From Pantoea sp. WMus005 (GTDB lineage: Bacteria > Pseudomonadota > Gammaproteobacteria > Enterobacterales > Enterobacteriaceae), in the NCBI RefSeq assembly GCF_013415305.1, contig NZ_JACBXU010000006.1, positions 1 through 64,000 of the forward strand: a stretch of DNA of 64,000 nt, in the 5' to 3' direction. Both the position numbers and the translations under genes were made by a program. The notes below the pieces were generated by a model. The model saw only the letters and a list, made by a program, of their open reading frames with translations, had not been told where the DNA came from and did no database searches. How positions within the stretch are numbered: the first letter of the stretch is position 1; every line of letters begins with the position of its first letter. Below, in pieces: positions 55,393 through 63,982 of this stretch.

Positions 55393-55406
55393 TGGAACCG
55401 GTTCCA
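55393..55406. promoter_or_regulatory. PtxS-type operator before kguE
   Basis: TGGAACCGGTTCCA is a perfect 14-bp palindrome with a CG centre, one base per half different from the Pseudomonas PtxS consensus TGAAACCGGTTTCA. It lies 51 bases before kguE and downstream of ptxS. Confidence 0.78.
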
Positions 55407-55456
55407 TTTAGGGTTTTTGTATTCGTTATCGGCAGAACCCTGCCATGGAGCAGAAC

Positions 55457-56206
55457 ATGAAAACTGACATCATCGTGGTGACCGCCGCTTATGGCCACGC
55501 ACAGATCGCCGCACTCGGCGGTCAGCGTGCGCTGCTGCCGATTATCCAGCAGGCGGGCGCTGACGGGGTTGAAATCCGCCGCGAATTGCTTGATGACGCG
55601 GCGCTGGCTGATCTGTCGACGCTGGCCCATGCGGTGACACAACATCAGTTGCACGCCAGTTATTCGGTGCCTGATACGCTGTTTTGTGACGGCGGCGAAA
55701 TCAATCCACGCATAACCCACTACGTTGAAGAAGCACGCCAGTTAAACGCGCAGCGGCTGAAAGTGGCACTGGGAGACTTTACCGGTGCGCTGCCTCGCCA
55801 AACGTTGCAGACGCTGCTGGCAGATCTGCCGTTTCAGCTGACCGTGGAAAATGACCAGACCGAATATGGCCGACTGACACCCTCCGTCACGTTTTTCACG
55901 GCGGTGCGCGAAGCCGATCTGCCGATCAGTATGACTTTTGATATGGGTAACTGGTGCTGGACAGGTGAAGATGCCGATCAGGCGGCGGCGCAACTGGCCT
56001 CGCAGGTGGGCTATGTGCATGTCAAAGCGGCCGTGCCGCACAAGGATAGCTTCCGTGCGATTGCGCTGGATGAGGCTGACGATCACTGGCGCACCCTGTT
56101 GCAACAGCTGCCCGCACAGGCCCCGCGCGGTATCGAATTTCCGCTGGAAGGCGACGATCTGATTGCGGTGACACGCCATTATGTGTCGCTGCTGCGTAAC
56201 GTGTAA
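55457..56206 (+). CDS. kguE: KguE-like TIM-barrel sugar isomerase/epimerase
   Basis: 249 aa xylose-isomerase-like TIM-barrel protein (AP endonuclease 2 superfamily). Metal-site type residues occur on successive strands (VEIRRELL, LTVENDQTEYG, MTFDMGNWCW, GYVHVKAAVPHKD, GIEFPLEGDD). It matches KguE, the epimerase-like first gene of Pseudomonas kguEKTD operons, whose exact reaction is not established. The ATG at 55457 has GGAG seven bases upstream; the ATG at 55445 is less well placed. kguK starts ten bases after its end. Confidence 0.72.
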   Translation: MKTDIIVVTAAYGHAQIAALGGQRALLPIIQQAGADGVEIRRELLDDAALADLSTLAHAVTQHQLHASYSVPDTLFCDGGEINPRITHYVEEARQLNAQRLKVALGDFTGALPRQTLQTLLADLPFQLTVENDQTEYGRLTPSVTFFTAVREADLPISMTFDMGNWCWTGEDADQAAAQLASQVGYVHVKAAVPHKDSFRAIALDEADDHWRTLLQQLPAQAPRGIEFPLEGDDLIAVTRHYVSLLRNV

Positions 56207-56215
56207 GGAGTGAAG

Positions 56216-57181
56216 ATGACGACGCATCACACTAATCATCCTGACGGTCCACTTGATGTTGTCACTATCGGTGAAGCAATGGCGATGTTCATCGCCCGCG
56301 AAACCGGTGACCTGGCTGCAGCAGAGACCTTTGTTAAACGCGCGGCGGGAGCGGAACTCAATGTGGCGACCGGCCTGGCACGTCTTGGCCTGAAAGTGGG
56401 CTGGGTCAGCCGTATCGGCGATGACGCTTTCGGCCGGTTTATCTGCCAGCAACTGGAAAAAGAGGGTATCGATCACGCCTGTGTAACGGTCGATAAACGC
56501 TATCCCACCGGTTTTCAGCTCAAGTCCAAAGTGGATGACGGTTCTGATCCGCTGGTGGAATATTTCCGTAAAGGCTCGGCGGCCAGCCATCTGTCGGTTG
56601 ACGACTTTGACGCGGACTATTTCGGCTCGGCGCGTCATCTGCACCTGAGCGGTGTGGCGGCGGCGCTGTCAGAGAGTTCGCTGGCGCTACTGAAGCACAC
56701 CGCCAAAGAGATGCGTTCGCGCGGTAAAACTATCTCGTTTGACCCTAACCTGCGGCCGGTGCTGTGGCGCAGCGAAGAGGAGATGCGCCAGCAACTCAAT
56801 CTGCTGGCGGAGTATGCCGACTGGGTACTGCCGGGCGAAAAAGAGGGGCTGATTCTGACCGGTTATCGCCAGCCGGAAGCGATCGCCGATTTCTATCTCG
56901 ACAAGGGTGTGAAAGCCGTCGTGATTAAAACCGGTTGTGACGGTGCCTGGTATAAAACGGCGCAGGGTGAAAAGGGCCAGGTTGAGGCGATTAAAGTCGA
57001 CAACGTGGTGGATACCGTGGGAGCCGGTGACGGCTTTGCCGTTGGCGTCATCAGCGCCCTGCTGGAGGGTCAGTCGCTGCCGCAGGCGATTCGTCGCGGC
57101 AACAAAATTGGTTCGATGGCGATTCAGGTCATTGGTGACAGCGAAGGTCTGCCGACGCGTCAGCAACTGGGCGACGTGTAG
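56216..57181 (+). CDS. kguK: 2-ketogluconate kinase KguK (PfkB family)
   Basis: 321 aa PfkB sugar kinase. The N-terminal glycine-rich region (AAGAELNVATGLARLGLKVGWVSRIGDDAFGRF), the middle KTISFDPNLRPVLW typical of 2-keto-3-deoxygluconate and 2-ketogluconate kinases, and the catalytic DTVGAGDGFAVGV are intact. In the context of kguE and kguT the substrate is most likely 2-ketogluconate; KDG kinase is the alternative. AAGGAG lies five bases from the ATG at 56216. Confidence 0.78.
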   Translation: MTTHHTNHPDGPLDVVTIGEAMAMFIARETGDLAAAETFVKRAAGAELNVATGLARLGLKVGWVSRIGDDAFGRFICQQLEKEGIDHACVTVDKRYPTGFQLKSKVDDGSDPLVEYFRKGSAASHLSVDDFDADYFGSARHLHLSGVAAALSESSLALLKHTAKEMRSRGKTISFDPNLRPVLWRSEEEMRQQLNLLAEYADWVLPGEKEGLILTGYRQPEAIADFYLDKGVKAVVIKTGCDGAWYKTAQGEKGQVEAIKVDNVVDTVGAGDGFAVGVISALLEGQSLPQAIRRGNKIGSMAIQVIGDSEGLPTRQQLGDV

Positions 57182-57213
57182 TTCGCGCCCCTCTACAGTC
57201 ACAGGAGTTCCCG

Positions 57214-58494
57214 ATGAAAAAGCAGACAATCGCGCCAAAACGCTGGTGGTTCATCATGCCCATCGTGTTTATCACCTACAGCCTGGCGTATCTTGATCGT
57301 GCAAATTTTAGCTTCGCTTCTGCTGCCGGGATTAATGACGATCTCGGCATCACCAAAGGTATGTCCTCGCTGCTGGGTGCGCTGTTCTTCCTGGGTTACT
57401 TCTTCTTCCAGATCCCGGGTGCGATTTACGCCGAACGCCGCAGCGTCAAGAAACTGATCTTCGTATGCCTGATTCTGTGGGGCGGCTGCGCCTCGCTGAC
57501 CGGCGTGGTCAGCAACATTCCGATGCTGGCAGCCATTCGCTTTGTTCTGGGCGTGGTGGAAGCCGCCGTGATGCCTGCGATGCTGATTTATATCAGCAAC
57601 TGGTTTACCAAATCAGAACGTTCACGCGCCAATACCTTCCTGATCCTGGGAAATCCCGTCACGGTGCTGTGGATGTCGGTGGTGTCTGGCTATCTGATCG
57701 AATCCTTTGGCTGGCGCGAGATGTTTATCTTCGAGGGGATTCCGGCGGTGGTCTGGGCGATCGCCTGGTGGTTCCTGGTGCAGGATAAACCGGCGCAGGC
57801 GCGCTGGATGAGCGATGCCGAGAAAGCGGCGTTAAAGGCTGAACTGCAGAAAGAGCAGGAAAACATCAAAGCGGTGCGCAACTACGGTGAAGCGTTCCGT
57901 AACCGCAATGTGATCATTCTCTGCCTGCAATATTTTGCCTGGAGCATTGGCGTGTATGGCTTTGTGCTGTGGCTGCCGTCGATTCTGCGCAACGGCACGC
58001 AGATGGGCATGGTAGAAGCGGGCTGGCTGTCAGCGGTACCTTATCTGGCGGCGACCATTGCGATGGTAGTGGTCTCCTGGGCGTCTGACAAAACCCAGAA
58101 CCGCAAGCTGTTCGTCTGGCCACTGCTGCTGATCGGTGCACTGGCGTTCCTCGGTTCATATCTGGTGGGATCGAACCATTTCTGGATGTCTTATACCCTG
58201 CTGGTGATTGCAGGTGCCGCGATGTATGCGCCTTACGGACCCTTCTTCGCCATCATCCCTGAGATGCTGCCGCGTAATGTCGCCGGTGGCGCGATGGCAT
58301 TGATCAACAGCATGGGTGCGCTGGGGTCGTTTATCGGTTCATGGATTGTCGGCTATCTTAATGGAGCCACCGGCAGCCCGTCCGCCTCGTACATCTTTAT
58401 GGGATCGGCCCTGCTGGTTTCGGTGTGGCTGACGCTGATTGTGAAACCGGCGCAGAATAAAGCGCCACCGCTGCAGGGTGCGAAACCGGCCTGA
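57214..58494 (+). CDS. kguT: 2-ketogluconate transporter KguT (MFS, ACS family)
   Basis: Twelve-helix anion:cation symporter-type MFS carrier, 426 aa. The family signature YLDRANFSFASA in helix 1, GVVEAAVMPAMLIYISNWFTKSERSRAN in helices 4-5 and the central loop are typical of ACS sugar-acid carriers. It follows kguK by 32 bases with AGGAG before the ATG, so it is in the same operon. Confidence 0.78.
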   Translation: MKKQTIAPKRWWFIMPIVFITYSLAYLDRANFSFASAAGINDDLGITKGMSSLLGALFFLGYFFFQIPGAIYAERRSVKKLIFVCLILWGGCASLTGVVSNIPMLAAIRFVLGVVEAAVMPAMLIYISNWFTKSERSRANTFLILGNPVTVLWMSVVSGYLIESFGWREMFIFEGIPAVVWAIAWWFLVQDKPAQARWMSDAEKAALKAELQKEQENIKAVRNYGEAFRNRNVIILCLQYFAWSIGVYGFVLWLPSILRNGTQMGMVEAGWLSAVPYLAATIAMVVVSWASDKTQNRKLFVWPLLLIGALAFLGSYLVGSNHFWMSYTLLVIAGAAMYAPYGPFFAIIPEMLPRNVAGGAMALINSMGALGSFIGSWIVGYLNGATGSPSASYIFMGSALLVSVWLTLIVKPAQNKAPPLQGAKPA

Positions 58495-58521
58495 AAGCGT
58501 AAACGTTAGCCTCTATTTCTC

Positions 58522-58543
58522 CGGGCGGCCTGCAAGCCGCCCG
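58522..58543 (+). terminator. kguT-ghrB intercistronic hairpin
   Basis: CGGGCGGC (58522-58529) pairs with GCCGCCCG (58536-58543) with a six-base loop. No T-run; likely a partial terminator or stabilising hairpin between kguT and ghrB. Confidence 0.5.
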
Positions 58544-58568
58544 CAACATATTGACCGGGAGCCACTGA

Positions 58569-59543
58569 ATGAAACCCGCTGTAATTCTTTATAAAAAACT
58601 GCCTGACGATCTTTATGCACGCCTGGCTGAACAGTGTGACGTGACGGAAATCAGCGATCTTTCGCCAGAGAACCAGCAGGAACATGCTGCGGCTTTCCGG
58701 CAGGCAGAAGGCCTGCTGGGATCGGGCGGAAAAGTGAATGGCGAACTGCTGGCGAAAATGCCCAATCTGCGCGTCTGCTCCAGCGTCTCTGTGGGCTACG
58801 ACAATTTTGATGTAGACGCCCTGAATCAGCGTAATGTGGTGCTGATGCACACGCCGACCGTGCTGACCGAAACTGTGGCTGACACCATGATGGCGCTGGT
58901 GCTGAGCACGGCGCGTCGGGTGCCGGAACTGGATGCCTGGGTTAAAGCGGGTAACTGGCAGAAAAGCATCGGTCCGGCGCAGTTCGGTATCGACGTGCAC
59001 CATAAAACGCTGGGTATTCTTGGTATGGGGCGTATCGGGATGGCGCTGGCGCAGCGTGCCCACTTCGGCTTCGGCATGAAAATCCTTTACAACGCGCGCC
59101 GCGAGCATGAAGAGGCGCAGTCGCGCTTTGGCGCGCAGCGTTGTGAACTTGAGGCGCTATTAAAGCAGAGTGATTTTGTCTGCATCAGCCTGCCGCTGAC
59201 TGAAGAGACGCACCATCTGATTGGTGCCGCCGAGCTTGAACTGATGAAGCCGGATGCAGTGCTGATCAACGCTGGCCGCGGGCCGGTGGTGGATGAGAAG
59301 GCGCTGATCGCCGCGCTGCAGGCGGGCAAACTGCATGCCGCCGGACTGGATGTGTTTGAGCAGGAGCCGGTTTCAGCCGACTCGCCGCTGCTGTCGCTGC
59401 CGAATGTGGTGACGCTGCCGCACATCGGTTCTGCTACTCACGAAACCCGTTACGGCATGATGCAGGATGCGGTTGAGAATCTCATCGCCGCACTCGGCGG
59501 AAGCGTCGGGAAAAACTGCGTTAACCCGCAGGCGCTGAAGTAA
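58569..59543 (+). CDS. ghrB: 2-ketoacid reductase GhrB (kguD position)
   Basis: NAD(P)H-dependent D-2-hydroxyacid dehydrogenase, 324 aa, which in E. coli reduces 2-ketogluconate, hydroxypyruvate and glyoxylate. Rossmann motif GMGRIG at residues 152-157; the catalytic triad is Arg237 ([10 protein letters not shown]), Glu266 (FEQEP) and His285 ([10 protein letters not shown]). It is strikingly close to E. coli GhrB and keeps the yiaD-ghrB neighbourhood, with the kgu genes inserted between. In Pseudomonas this slot is kguD, the reductase for 2-keto-6-phosphogluconate, so the phosphorylated substrate is possible here too. Confidence 0.88.
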   Translation: MKPAVILYKKLPDDLYARLAEQCDVTEISDLSPENQQEHAAAFRQAEGLLGSGGKVNGELLAKMPNLRVCSSVSVGYDNFDVDALNQRNVVLMHTPTVLTETVADTMMALVLSTARRVPELDAWVKAGNWQKSIGPAQFGIDVHHKTLGILGMGRIGMALAQRAHFGFGMKILYNARREHEEAQSRFGAQRCELEALLKQSDFVCISLPLTEETHHLIGAAELELMKPDAVLINAGRGPVVDEKALIAALQAGKLHAAGLDVFEQEPVSADSPLLSLPNVVTLPHIGSATHETRYGMMQDAVENLIAALGGSVGKNCVNPQALK

Positions 59544-59562
59544 TCCCCACGCCTTCCCATTG

Positions 59563-59585
59563 CGCCCGCCGATGGCGGGCGTTAT
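59563..59585 (+). terminator. Terminator after ghrB
   Basis: CGCCCGCC (59563-59570) pairs with GGCGGGCG (59574-59581) around GAT, followed by TTAT. A short T-run makes this a weak intrinsic terminator between ghrB and avtA. Confidence 0.5.
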
Positions 59586-59624
59586 GGTGGACCCCCGATT
59601 CGTTATCACAAATATTTAACCGCT

Positions 59625-60875
59625 ATGTCCTTTTCTCAGTTCGGCGACAAATTTACCCAACATTCCGGCATCTCACGTCTGATGGAAGATATGGGCGCGG
59701 GCCTCCGCACGCCCGGCACCATCATGCTGGGTGGCGGCAATCCGGCGCAAATTCCTGCGATGAACGACTACTTTCAGCAACTGCTGCAGCAGATGCATGA
59801 GGAAGGCAAACTCAGCGAAGCGCTGTGCAATTACGACGGTCCGCGTGGCAAAGCGACGCTGCTGGCGTCGCTGGCTGAATTGCTGCGTGAACAGCTTGGC
59901 TGGTCAATCACCGCAGAGAACATCGCGCTGACCAACGGCAGCCAGAGCGCTTTCTTCTATCTGTTTAACCTGTACGCCGGTCGCCGGGCCGATGGCAGCA
60001 AAAAGCGGGTGCTGTTCCCGCTGGCACCGGAATATCTTGGCTATGCGGATGCCGGTCTGGAAGAAGAGCTGTTTGTGTCGGCGAAGCCGAATATTGAGCT
60101 GCTGCCGGAAGGCCAGTTTAAATATCATGTCGACTTCGAGCATCTGCCGATGAACGATGATATCGGGCTGATCTGCGTCTCGCGCCCCACCAATCCTACC
60201 GGCAATGTGATCACTGATGATGAGCTGATGCAGCTTGATGCGCTGGCTCAACAACATGACGTGCCGCTGCTGATCGACAATGCTTATGGCGTGCCGTTCC
60301 CCGGCATCATCTTCAGCGAGGTGCGCCCGCTGTGGAATCCCAACATCATTCTCTGCATGAGTCTGTCGAAGCTTGGCCTGCCGGGTGCGCGTTGCGGCAT
60401 CATTATCGCGGACGAGAAGACCATTACTGCGCTGAGCAACATGAACGGCATTATCAGTCTGGCGCCAGGCAGTATCGGTCCGGCCATCGCCAATGAGATG
60501 ATCCGTCGCGGCGATCTGTTGCGGCTCTCCGAAGAGGTGATCAAGCCGTTCTACCAGCAGAAGGTGCAGCAGACCATCGTGATCCTGCGGCGCTATCTGC
60601 CTGAAGATCGCTGCCTGATCCACAAGCCGGAAGGGGCAATTTTCCTCTGGCTCTGGTTCCGCGATCTGCCGATCACCACTGAATTGCTTTATCAGCGGCT
60701 TAAAGCGCGCGGCGTGCTGATGGTGCCGGGCCACTTCTTCTTCCCGGGACTGGAGCAGGCGTGGCCGCACACCCATCAATGTATGCGGATGAATTACGTG
60801 CCGGATGCAGAGAACATTGAACGGGCGGTGCAGATTCTGGCGGAAGAGGTTGAGATCGCCTGGCGCGACAGCTAA
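59625..60875 (+). CDS. avtA: Valine-pyruvate aminotransferase AvtA
   Basis: PLP fold-type I transaminase that makes valine or alanine (transaminase C), 416 aa, close to E. coli AvtA throughout. PLP residues: Lys249 (CMSLSKLGLPGARCG) forms the Schiff base, Asp218 and Tyr221 (LIDNAYGVPF) bind the ring, and RPTNPTGN gives the Asn contact. Its stop overlaps that of the convergent MocR gene. Confidence 0.95.
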   Translation: MSFSQFGDKFTQHSGISRLMEDMGAGLRTPGTIMLGGGNPAQIPAMNDYFQQLLQQMHEEGKLSEALCNYDGPRGKATLLASLAELLREQLGWSITAENIALTNGSQSAFFYLFNLYAGRRADGSKKRVLFPLAPEYLGYADAGLEEELFVSAKPNIELLPEGQFKYHVDFEHLPMNDDIGLICVSRPTNPTGNVITDDELMQLDALAQQHDVPLLIDNAYGVPFPGIIFSEVRPLWNPNIILCMSLSKLGLPGARCGIIIADEKTITALSNMNGIISLAPGSIGPAIANEMIRRGDLLRLSEEVIKPFYQQKVQQTIVILRRYLPEDRCLIHKPEGAIFLWLWFRDLPITTELLYQRLKARGVLMVPGHFFFPGLEQAWPHTHQCMRMNYVPDAENIERAVQILAEEVEIAWRDS

Positions 60876-62332
60876 TCCTGCTCTTCCTGTGGATCGGTTA
60901 ACGACAGCTGGCACCACTGTGCCAGCTGCTTAATGGCCTGTTCCACCTCAGCATTCCAGCCAAAACCGGCATTCAGCCGGAAACAGTGATCGTAGCGCTG
61001 GTCGGTGGCAAAAATGTGGCCCGGCGCAATGCCGATGCCCGCATTACGCGCTTTCAGAAACAGCTCGCGCACGTTCAGCGCCTTGCGTGGCATCTCAACC
61101 CACAGCACATAGCCTCCTTCCGGATCGGACACGCGTGTTCCCGCCGGAAATTCCCGCAGCACCGACTGACGCATCTCACGGATTTGCCGCGCCAGCTCGC
61201 GACGCAGCTTGCGCAGGTGAGCATCATAGCCCCCGCTGCGCAGCAACTCCGCCACCGCCGCCTGTGACAACACCGAGGTGCCCATCGTAGAGGTATATTT
61301 CAGCGAGGCGATTTTGCGCATGTAATTGACGCTGTGAACCCAGCCAATGCGAATGCCAGGTGCCACGGTTTTGGAAAAGCCGCTGCAGAGAATGGCGTTG
61401 GGGCTAAAGGCGCGCATCGGGAAGGGGCGACGCTCACCAAAGGCGGTATCGCCAAAAATATCATCCTCGATGATCACCACATCGTTTTCATCCGCCTGCC
61501 GCGCTATATAGGCTTTATGCTCGTTAGGAATGCTCTTGCCCAGCGGATTATTGACGTTGCACAGGGTGAGAAAAACCCGTACCGCCTTGCGCTGAAATAA
61601 TCCGGTCAGCTTCGCCACATTCACATAGCCTTCCGGCCCGGCTTCCACTTCAATCACCCGTAAATTGAGGTTATGCAGCATCTGCAGCAGCACGAAATAG
61701 CAGGGTGACTCGACTGCCACCACATCGCCCGGCTGGGTGGTGGCGCGCAGAGACAGCGAAATCGCCTCTATGCAGCCGTTGGTGATCAGAATGTCGTCGG
61801 CGCTGATATTGCAGCCGTAATCGACCGCTCGTCGGGCAATCTCAGTTTTCAGCGGCGCATAGCCAGTGCCTTTGACCGTATTGCCGAGCAGCGCCGGTTT
61901 GCTGTAGCCCATCTGGCGCATCAGCAGGCCGATGCGCTTGACCGGATAAAGAGCGCTGTCGCCGTTAGCCAGATCGAGACGCACCCGGCAGTCTGAGCCG
62001 AGCATCGCCAGATGCAGTTCTGTCTGCTCATCCAGCGGCGCGATGGCGCGCGGCTGTTCGCTGACGGCGGGCAGCTGACGCGAGGCGGGCCGCTGCGAGG
62101 CAACAAAAAAGCCCGATTTTGGACGGGCGACGGCGTAGCGCTCATCTTCCAGCGTGCGCAGTGTTTTCAGGGCGGTGGTGAGGCTGACATTGTACTGTGT
62201 TGCCAGCGTCCGCACCGACGGCAGACGGCTGTCGGGTGCCAGTGAACCGCCGTGAATGGCCTGCTTAATCTGTTCTGCGATCTGGCGGTAACGACTGTTC
62301 TGACTCTCCTGTTCCCCGATAATATCGGCCAT
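60872..62332 (-). CDS. MocR-family regulator (GntR helix-turn-helix plus aminotransferase domain)
   Basis: 486 aa. The N-terminal winged helix has the GntR pattern (YRQIAEQIKQAIHGGSLAPDSRLPSVRTLATQYNVSLTTALKTLRTLEDE). The C-terminal two-thirds is a complete fold-type I aminotransferase with NNPLG, EDDIFGD and PLP-binding Lys321 (SGFSKTVAPGIRIGW), so it should bind PLP like PdxR or GabR. I choose the ATG at 62332 because GGTGGA lies four bases upstream; two earlier Met codons are possible. It is divergent from the PP-loop gene at 62499, its most likely target; the ligand is unknown. Confidence 0.88.
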   Translation of the reverse strand: MADIIGEQESQNSRYRQIAEQIKQAIHGGSLAPDSRLPSVRTLATQYNVSLTTALKTLRTLEDERYAVARPKSGFFVASQRPASRQLPAVSEQPRAIAPLDEQTELHLAMLGSDCRVRLDLANGDSALYPVKRIGLLMRQMGYSKPALLGNTVKGTGYAPLKTEIARRAVDYGCNISADDILITNGCIEAISLSLRATTQPGDVVAVESPCYFVLLQMLHNLNLRVIEVEAGPEGYVNVAKLTGLFQRKAVRVFLTLCNVNNPLGKSIPNEHKAYIARQADENDVVIIEDDIFGDTAFGERRPFPMRAFSPNAILCSGFSKTVAPGIRIGWVHSVNYMRKIASLKYTSTMGTSVLSQAAVAELLRSGGYDAHLRKLRRELARQIREMRQSVLREFPAGTRVSDPEGGYVLWVEMPRKALNVRELFLKARNAGIGIAPGHIFATDQRYDHCFRLNAGFGWNAEVEQAIKQLAQWCQLSLTDPQEEQD

Positions 62333-62365
62333 CTGTTCCACCCCATATCGGGCTGATCTGTGCAT

Positions 62366-62385
62366 ATTCAACAGAGTACATTCAA
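62366..62385. promoter_or_regulatory. ATTCAA direct repeats in the MocR/PP-loop gap
   Basis: ATTCAA occurs at 62366-62371 and 62380-62385, 14 bases apart, and a related GTTCAA at 62475-62480 close to the PP-loop gene. MocR regulators usually bind direct repeats near the divergent promoter, so this is a candidate operator. The repeat is short and could be chance. Confidence 0.3.
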
Positions 62386-62498
62386 AGTAGTTTAGGCTGC
62401 ATCTCTTAATTATTCATGACGCTAAACGGCCCGACGCCCCGTCAGCCGCCGGCTTCAGGCCATAAAGTGATACTGTTCAACTGAGGGAAACGTGAAAA

Positions 62499-63965
62499 AT
62501 GAACAATCTGCCCGCCATGATGAAGGAGATTGAAGCGTATCTGTCGCCCGCCATCATTGAATCGGCTCAGCGCTGCTCTGTTCGCCTGCTGGCGGCGTTG
62601 CCGGATCAGCAGACGCTGGAAAATAACCGCGTTCTGCTCGCCTATGGCGGCGGAAAAGACAGTAGCTACATGGTGGCTTACGTGCGTTACCTTCAGGGGC
62701 TGATCTGGCTGCAGCAGGGCAGCACGTTTCATCTGCGGGTCAGTACTAACCGTCATGCGGCGATGAATCAGAGCGTGATGGAGAACATCCACCGCGTTTA
62801 TCAGGCGCTGGCGATGCATGACGATGAACGGGCGGAATGTCTGGTGGTGGATGGCCTGCTGATCCGACCGTTTGCCCGCGACCTGACGATTCCTGAGAGC
62901 GTACGGCAGCAGAACCGCAATGACGTGCTGATGAATGGCCACCGTTTTCGCGCTGATGCGCGCTCGACCTTCTGCAACGCCTGTAATCTCAGCATGGTGA
63001 ATTCCTTTGGCCTGGCGGCAGACTACAACGGCGGCGTGGATCTGATTATCACCGGCGACTCGCCGCAGGAGCAGGCCGCCTATGTCGCCTGGGCGAGACA
63101 CCTTTCCCGGCTGTTTGATGCGCCGGTAGCGGACAAAAGCCGGGGCTTCAGCGGATTTCTCCAGACGCTGGACGGTGTGGCAGAGCGCTACTTCAGCGAT
63201 GTTTACGGTGCCGATCAGCTGACACCTGCGCACCGCATCACCCACCAGCTCGCACGCGACCCGCTGTTTTTCAACATCTATCAGGACACCGCCTATGAAG
63301 CGGGCGCGCACTGGGCGCTGCTCAGCGAATTTATGCGCTTCCGTTTTGATGAACTGATGTTCAGCTTTTCCGAGTCCGACTGCGGTAATCCAACGCTGAT
63401 GGCGCATCTGCGCGGATTGCGGGCTGAAACGCTGCTGCAGCGCCACTATGCCGAAGGGATCCGCGAGTATGTGCGCTTCGCGCTGGGGCTGATGGTGAAG
63501 AAAGATTTTCCACCTGCGCTCATTAATGAGATGGCGGCGCGCTATCAGGACGACGATGCCATCCGGCAGCAGCGGCAGCGCGCGGCAGATTTCGCCATGC
63601 AGGCGTTTAACCTCAGTGAAGATCAGCTGATCTGCATGATCTACTCACCGTTCCTGGCGCAGGGAGCACAGCTCGGCCACTGGCTGTCGCAGCAACAGAT
63701 TGCGCTGGATGAAATAGCCATTCGCGACCTGCTTGAGCAGCGCAGTGAGGATCTCGCGCTGGCACAGCAGTTAACGCAGCTCTCCGGTATGACGCTGATG
63801 CAGATACGGCACTGCTGGCAGAGCAGGCCGGTGAGTTCGCTGCTGGAGGGCAAAAGCAGCGATCCGCTGTCGCGCGTGCTGCGTTTTGATCCTCACAAAG
63901 CGGTGATTCAGGTCAATAACGGTGTGCTCAATGACATCGTGACAGAAATTATTTCCGGGCGTTGA
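62499..63965 (+). CDS. PP-loop ATPase family protein of unknown function
   Basis: 488 aa. The N-terminal domain has an N-type ATP pyrophosphatase loop AYGGGKDSS (residues 48-56), a variant of SGGxDS. A CNAC pair (Cys159 and Cys162 in STFCNACNLSMV) and ITGDSPQEQ (185-193) follow, both typical of adenine-nucleotide alpha-hydrolase folds that adenylate a substrate for thiolation or amide formation. The C-terminal 250 residues are helical and match nothing I know. It is not TilS, TtcA, MnmA, QueC or a sulfate-activation enzyme by overall pattern. It starts an operon that continues off the right edge. Confidence 0.7.
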   Translation: MNNLPAMMKEIEAYLSPAIIESAQRCSVRLLAALPDQQTLENNRVLLAYGGGKDSSYMVAYVRYLQGLIWLQQGSTFHLRVSTNRHAAMNQSVMENIHRVYQALAMHDDERAECLVVDGLLIRPFARDLTIPESVRQQNRNDVLMNGHRFRADARSTFCNACNLSMVNSFGLAADYNGGVDLIITGDSPQEQAAYVAWARHLSRLFDAPVADKSRGFSGFLQTLDGVAERYFSDVYGADQLTPAHRITHQLARDPLFFNIYQDTAYEAGAHWALLSEFMRFRFDELMFSFSESDCGNPTLMAHLRGLRAETLLQRHYAEGIREYVRFALGLMVKKDFPPALINEMAARYQDDDAIRQQRQRAADFAMQAFNLSEDQLICMIYSPFLAQGAQLGHWLSQQQIALDEIAIRDLLEQRSEDLALAQQLTQLSGMTLMQIRHCWQSRPVSSLLEGKSSDPLSRVLRFDPHKAVIQVNNGVLNDIVTEIISGR

Positions 63966-63982
63966 CCCGGTAAGGCGAGGCG

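Noticed and set aside
59904..60917. Long open frame antisense to avtA
   Set aside because: avtA is an unmistakable conserved enzyme; the antisense product has no recognisable motif.
62442..63446. Long open frame (334 codons) antisense to the PP-loop gene
   Set aside because: It is the shadow of a GC-rich gene in another frame. The + strand protein has a nucleotide-binding motif and a downstream gene, and the antisense product shows no motif.
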